64,000 nucleotides of DNA. Origin: Gracilaria vermiculophylla. Taxonomy: Eukaryota > Rhodophyta > Florideophyceae > Gracilariales > Gracilariaceae. The notes under the pieces are model-generated. The model was given only the letters and a program-made list of their open reading frames with translations. It was not told the origin of the DNA and searched no databases. Positions 59,511-64,000 of the stretch are shown here, piece after piece. The position numbers and the translations under genes were made by a program. Location of the stretch: assembly GCA_019155205.2 (NCBI GenBank), contig JAHNZQ020000010.1:1496876-1560875 (forward strand), in the 5' to 3' direction. Positions within the stretch are counted from its first letter, which is position 1. Every line of letters begins with the position of its first letter.

Positions 59511-61733
59511 TCAGCACTTACATCGGGTGTCTCCTCTATGTAAATTGCTTTCCCGGACAATCATCCTCAAAGTCTCTTCAAGTGCTATCGTCGAATGAGG
59601 CATAGACGCGCCGTGCAACATTGCGGCTTCTGGGCCCTCGAGCTTTCGCTGCATACGTGCCATCATAGTTTCCGCGGTTTCGACATCTTTAGAAATACAT
59701 CTCACTTGGTAATCGCCAAGAAGTTCTGGAGCCGCGATATCTCCAGTTGTGATTCCCTTCAAGGTGTGCATCAAATCATATGTAATCTCTCGCGACACTG
59801 CAGAGTCTCGCAAGTATGCCGGATGTTGTCGGATGAACTTGCGGATAAACGCCGCGTTGGTGCAAAGGGCACCTGAGGCCCGGTCAGAGATAAAATCCAA
59901 GTACAAATACAATCGGGCTCTCGTCATCGCGTCAATTTTCAACGCATCCAAATACCCTCTCATCAACGGGAGCAGTCCAGCAAACGCAGAGCCCTCTGGT
60001 CTGCCATTTCGGCAAAGCGGTTTGCCGTTGAATATCTCGTCTAAAGTGAACATATCGTAAGGATCGGAGTCTGAATCGGACCCACTACTTTCATCTAGCG
60101 CCGCGCAAAAGTTATCAATGTCAATCCCGCCCGCATGACTGCCAACCAACGATGCATTGTGAATGTGACCACAATCACATAGGAAGCTGGACCCCGTGGA
60201 AGACTTGAAGATATTTTTCCGGAAGTAAAACACCTCCTCGTTCACAGCATCCCGTATGTGTGCAGTCTCCATATTCTCATCCACTTTCGACATGGGAATG
60301 TAGAAGTTGAGATTGAAAGCAAGAATGACCCGGGAAAGCAACACGATAAACACGGAAAACGCAGCATTCTCAAAGTCAGTAAGTCCAACCTCCATAGACC
60401 GAAATTCGGTTCTCCATCCAATGTCTGTCCCAGGCGGTGGTGGCTTGAAACGAACGGTGTTCCAGTTTGTGCTCTGAATATTTTCAAAGTGATCAGTGGA
60501 GCGTTCGTTGTCCTGGTCGACTTTTTCTTCATAGACAACAAGCGGGTCACGAATAAACAGGTGAGCCACATGTTGCGCCAACAGATGATCTACGCCGCCC
60601 TCTCGAAGTCGTTGATACGCGCTCTCATTAATAGGAACGGGAATATCATTGTATGACTCTGGATGATCTTTGACACGATCTGAAAGATAACAGTCGATAG
60701 AACTATACCTGGATTTGGGTACGGCTCCAGAGAGTTCTTCATCAACTGTTCTGTCGTCCATGGCGGCAGAGATGACATCCCAGCGAACATCAGTATTTGC
60801 AAGTAAGCCTCGTAAGGCAGGGGTTGCGGCAGTGAGCGCAAGCATAATAGGCGCCATGACGGCCAGCTGGTCGTATAAAAAGCGTGTCTCACTCAAGTCA
60901 CGTCCCTGGATAGTAACCTGCAAACAACTGGCACCCATGCCGAAGGCGGCAGAGTCCATTACAATCTTATCCTTGACAAAAGTATCCAGGGCGGCATCCA
61001 GCATTCGAGCGTCGGTCGCGTTCTGGATGGGGATACGTTCTCTTGCCTGTTGAAGTAGTGCACGATGCTCTGTGTTCTCCGGAAGTAGTGGAATACTATC
61101 GGGGGTTTTCTCATCAATGAACAGGGGAACTTCAATGGACACTTTTCGTTCTCTACGCAATCGAATGTTTCTGGTGATAGTTGGAAAACGCGGATGCGGA
61201 CTTATGACGTCATCACTGGTGAAGAAGGATTTGGCCACCGGACCAAACGGCAACGCAGGTGGTGAGGTAAAGACGCCGCAGCCAGTGGCAGGAAATGCTG
61301 TGAGACTCAGAACTAATTCGCCCGGCTGCAACAATTTTTCAATCTGGGAACGTCTGAGGACCATATTTCTCTCCACGTTGACCAAGTCTGCAGCATACGA
61401 ACGATAAGGCACCCCGGGCGTGCCTTCAATCATCCACCTGGCGTACTCCGGTCTCCACAAGACTGGAACGCCATTCGGTCGCTCCCGTTCTTCCTTCTGC
61501 AGCTGTGGGAGCAAGGCGGGCGCGCGGAGGGAAAGAGTGGCGCGTCTGGTGGAGGGGTCCAGGTGGAGCAGAAGATACTCCACCTCATCTCCCCACTTGA
61601 GCTCGTGGTCTTTGAAGTTCTTTGCGGCGCGGTACACGGACAGGAACTGCTGCACGCCGTCGGCCTTGATTCGAGCACGGTGTGGGGCGGAATTTGGCCA
61701 GGAAAGCGGGGTGCCCTGCGTGAGAAGACCCAT
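59511..61733 (-). CDS. GCLC: Glutamate-cysteine ligase catalytic subunit (eukaryotic GCLC type)
   Basis: A 740-residue enzyme making gamma-glutamylcysteine from glutamate, cysteine and ATP, the first step of glutathione synthesis. It belongs to the animal/fungal GSH1 class: MGLLTQGTPLSW start, LKWGDEVEYLLLHLD (active-site Glu), PEYARWMIEGTPGVPY, HPRFPTITRNIRLRRERKVSIEVPLFID, HMDS-like MDSAAFGMGASCLQVTIQ, RYSSIDCYLSD, and the NWNTVRFKPPPPGTDIGWRTEFRSMEVGLTDFENAA block. Human GCLC is 637 residues; the excess is mostly internal and C-terminal. The start is the ATG at 61733; the longer GTG-initiated frame adds Arg/Ser-rich sequence that could be a transit peptide. Plants use a different, proteobacterial-like class. 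Confidence 0.95.
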   Translation of the reverse strand: MGLLTQGTPLSWPNSAPHRARIKADGVQQFLSVYRAAKNFKDHELKWGDEVEYLLLHLDPSTRRATLSLRAPALLPQLQKEERERPNGVPVLWRPEYARWMIEGTPGVPYRSYAADLVNVERNMVLRRSQIEKLLQPGELVLSLTAFPATGCGVFTSPPALPFGPVAKSFFTSDDVISPHPRFPTITRNIRLRRERKVSIEVPLFIDEKTPDSIPLLPENTEHRALLQQARERIPIQNATDARMLDAALDTFVKDKIVMDSAAFGMGASCLQVTIQGRDLSETRFLYDQLAVMAPIMLALTAATPALRGLLANTDVRWDVISAAMDDRTVDEELSGAVPKSRYSSIDCYLSDRVKDHPESYNDIPVPINESAYQRLREGGVDHLLAQHVAHLFIRDPLVVYEEKVDQDNERSTDHFENIQSTNWNTVRFKPPPPGTDIGWRTEFRSMEVGLTDFENAAFSVFIVLLSRVILAFNLNFYIPMSKVDENMETAHIRDAVNEEVFYFRKNIFKSSTGSSFLCDCGHIHNASLVGSHAGGIDIDNFCAALDESSGSDSDSDPYDMFTLDEIFNGKPLCRNGRPEGSAFAGLLPLMRGYLDALKIDAMTRARLYLYLDFISDRASGALCTNAAFIRKFIRQHPAYLRDSAVSREITYDLMHTLKGITTGDIAAPELLGDYQVRCISKDVETAETMMARMQRKLEGPEAAMLHGASMPHSTIALEETLRMIVRESNLHRGDTRCKC

Positions 61734-62454
61734 AGCATCAAGGCCAAGCTTAAAGGCGAGTAAACGGGCAGAGCGATGCAGTGAGCGGGAGCTTTTACGG
61801 CCGCGTGTCTGCACGGCAATGCTGTGGCGGCGGAAGCCCAACGTAGCGCAGAAACGCCGGGCGGCGGGATGACTCACTCCATATTTGTACCAGCGTGTGA
61901 AGCGCGACGCAAGCCTGGCGTATGTGCAGCGGATGCGGCGCGCCCTTCAATTGGCCGTCTCCATTTGGCCCGTTTCGACGCTGCACATCTTGTGGCCCCG
62001 CGCGCGCGCGTGCTCGCACGGTCGCCCAATCAGCGGCCCCACGCCGTTGCGGCGCCCGGTTGTTCCGCAACCGCCGCCGCCCACATAAACCGAACATGTC
62101 TGCCAGACGGCTGGCGTCTGCACCTTGGTCTACACGTGGACCACTGCGTAACGTTTACGCGTGTACGCGTGTACGAAGCTGTCCACCTGTTCTTCTCGTT
62201 GCTCGTCAACACACCTCGCCGCACCGCTTGCGCGCTTGCTGGCTGTGGACAGGCGGACAGCCAAACTGCTTTGCGCCTGCGCAGTTGTCATAATGGTCAT
62301 GACATAACTGCATTATACCCGCCCACCTTTTCGGGCTGCCCAACATGCACGAGACTGCCCGCCCGCGGTCCCGCCCCGCAAGCATCCTGTCTTTTTCCGC
62401 AACTAGTCCCTTCCACCTAAGAGACCGCCGCCTCCCGCCTCACTTCTTCTTCTT
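61734..62454. promoter_or_regulatory. GC-rich divergent promoter region (GCLC / Q-P-rich gene)
   Basis: About 720 bp with a CGCGCGCGC run near 61998-62010 and several overlapping, domain-free frames. It presumably carries both promoters. Confidence 0.4.
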
Positions 62455-63636
62455 ATGCCGACCTCGGTGGCCAGCCGTGTCTCCATGACATCTTTCAAGG
62501 CGAAACGAACGTGGAGCCGCATAACACGTCCCTCGTCCAATGGCACCTCTCCTACTTCTCCAAAACAGTCGTCAATCACCCCGCCTTCTCCGCAGTCGTC
62601 CACCCAACAACCCCCGTGCATCCACCCGTCCACAATGTCTTCGCAAACCGCGCATCAACAGTCACCGGAGCAACCATCGCAACTGCTGCCACCGCAGCAG
62701 ATGAGCAACCCCACCTCTCCAAACCAACCGCAGACGCTCAACCCCCAGCTCCATTTTCTCCGCCAAATCAAGTCCTTGTTGATGGAGTTTGAGCAAATTC
62801 ACAAGGTCAATCAGACCCCGCTGTCAGATCCTCATATTCGTCATATACGAGCCCAAATAGAGAAAAGTATGCCCCGCTTGTATGCCCTGCAACAGCAGAT
62901 GAGGAACCACCCATCGTCCGAAGCTTCGCGTATTGTATTTATGGCCGAAGAGCGTCTGAAACTCTTCCCGGATGTTACTGATGCATTTCTTCGAACTTTG
63001 CATCCTCCAGAAGCTACTCCAAATCACCGCCAAGCCCCCCGTTTTCCCTCCCTCTATCCCGCCTCACCCTACTCATCTAAACCGCCTCTTCATAACGTCA
63101 ACACTCCGGTCTTTCAGAGCAATACAATGCCTGCTACAACATCCAATTTGTCCCGCCCTGCCAACTATCACTACTTTTCACCGGTGGCCTCAAATCCACA
63201 CGATAGCTATGCTGCCAAGCCTCCAGCCATACCATCTGCCGTCGCAGACCATCGTCGGTCTCTCACTCGTACTCAGGAAATGCTCTTGCGCAGCGTGCAT
63301 GCCCTATCAAGTAATTACCGACAGCCATTTGGCAGTACTTGGGTTGATGCACCTGCCGCCCTATCACCCATGGAATTTGCCAGTATGTCCGCATCAGTTG
63401 ACCGCAAGATGGCAAGTACGCCATCACTGTATGTTGGTAGCGCGCCTCATCTCGGTGGCTTTGCGCATGGGCTCACGCAGTATGCGCCTCGACAAGACAT
63501 GGAGGCCGCACACTACAGCGCATGGGATGGTGCCGTGAACCAAGGCGGTCGGTACAGCAGCTACGCCCGCTCCGATGCGCCTCGTTCGAGTATTCGCAAC
63601 GTACAACGTAAAAGGAGCAATTCCAACGAACGATGA
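62455..63636 (+). CDS. Gln/Pro/Ser-rich protein of unknown function
   Basis: I do not recognise this 393-residue protein. The first 95 residues are Ser/Pro/Gln-rich and disordered-looking. A short structured segment follows (about 98-185): LHFLRQIKSLLMEFEQIHKV, HIRHIRAQIEKSMPRLYALQQQM and RIVFMAEERLKLFPDVTDAFLRTL, three amphipathic helices. The rest is Ser/Ala/Pro-rich, with Tyr/Gly-rich patches and a basic end (SIRNVQRKRSNSNER). The layout suits a transcriptional cofactor or RNA-binding regulator, but no domain supports that. It is an uninterrupted ATG-initiated frame in a region of ordinary composition. Confidence 0.7.
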   Translation: MPTSVASRVSMTSFKAKRTWSRITRPSSNGTSPTSPKQSSITPPSPQSSTQQPPCIHPSTMSSQTAHQQSPEQPSQLLPPQQMSNPTSPNQPQTLNPQLHFLRQIKSLLMEFEQIHKVNQTPLSDPHIRHIRAQIEKSMPRLYALQQQMRNHPSSEASRIVFMAEERLKLFPDVTDAFLRTLHPPEATPNHRQAPRFPSLYPASPYSSKPPLHNVNTPVFQSNTMPATTSNLSRPANYHYFSPVASNPHDSYAAKPPAIPSAVADHRRSLTRTQEMLLRSVHALSSNYRQPFGSTWVDAPAALSPMEFASMSASVDRKMASTPSLYVGSAPHLGGFAHGLTQYAPRQDMEAAHYSAWDGAVNQGGRYSSYARSDAPRSSIRNVQRKRSNSNER

Positions 63637-64000
63637 CACCTCCCTCGCACCCTCGCACCGCCTTCTCTCTGTGTACCTTTGTAAATGTTTTGTTCAGTGC
63701 GCAAGCTTGATCGACTGCCTTTCCTGGAAATGTGCCGGAGGAGTCGTCTCTCTGATCACGTGGGCAAATGGAGCAATGATGTTTGGATCAGGTGAGTGTC
63801 GGCAGCGCGCTGTGACTTGTGAAGCCGGGCCCAGTCCTTGCGGGGGTTGCCGAAGTGTAACAATTTCTGCTCTCCATTTTGAGCCGGTTTCGGAACATGT
63901 GACGTGTACAATTTTATGCGCTGCTACTTCACCCCTGTACTGTATCCGTTAGTCAGCATCGCGCCGCGCCTGGGCCCACTGACGAACACTCATACGCTCT
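63637..64000. other. Right end, no gene seen
   Basis: Downstream flank of the Q/P-rich gene, including its 3' untranslated region. No further coding start could be supported before the window ends. Confidence 0.4.

Overview
This is nuclear DNA of an intron-poor, plastid-bearing eukaryote. The genes are purely eukaryotic: TFIIH helicase XPD, AP-1 mu adaptin, PRP28, CDK, RNase P/MRP subunits, CDC123. A plastid is implied by a PAP/fibrillin protein, an EGY-family membrane protein carrying the GNLR motif, and an ornithine carbamoyltransferase with an N-terminal extension. NDUFS3 (nad9) is nuclear-encoded with a presequence. Most genes are single open frames. Where introns are needed to restore conserved proteins they are GT-AG and 85-96 bp long. 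A unicellular red alga is my best guess, with low certainty; nothing in the window fixes the lineage.

Layout. 1-2.9 kb: AT-rich, gene-free, with a Tc1/mariner-like element remnant. 2.9-12.5 kb: NUFIP1-like RNP factor, AP-1 mu, a small two-exon protein, and three-exon XPD. 12.8-26 kb: UDP-glucose pyrophosphorylase and a PPR protein diverging from a GC-rich spacer, then fibrillin, AP endonuclease, CDC123, COQ10 and ornithine carbamoyltransferase. 26.5-40 kb: a large TPR-RING protein, two unrecognised proteins (one acidic, one coiled-coil), an RWD protein, an Rpp14/Pop5 subunit and PRP28. 40.2-43.5 kb: an EGY-like protein that has lost its HExxH site, and a STAR1/FetA-like ABC ATPase whose signature motif is split by an intron.

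43.6-53.2 kb is a compositional anomaly with almost no genes. It holds CGG/GGGGC tracts around a 100-base assembly gap, alternating CG/CA sequence, a G-poor block, a less GC-rich centre with a decayed Ty3/gypsy integrase relic and a diverged tandem repeat, and further blocks of shifting strand skew. I raise a centromere or replication-origin hypothesis for it, as inference only. 53.2-64 kb: an RMP1/Nepro-like protein, a CDKC-type kinase, an SMP-C2 lipid-transfer protein, NDUFS3 and PET117 (divergent mitochondrial genes), glutamate-cysteine ligase, and a Q/P-rich protein.

The genes form no operon or pathway. Recurring themes are mitochondrial respiration (NDUFS3, PET117, COQ10), RNA processing (NUFIP1-like, Rpp14, RMP1, PRP28, PPR), and transcription/repair (XPD, CDK, AP endonuclease). 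Starts were placed at the first plausible in-frame ATG. Longer open frames that begin only at GTG or TTG were not used.
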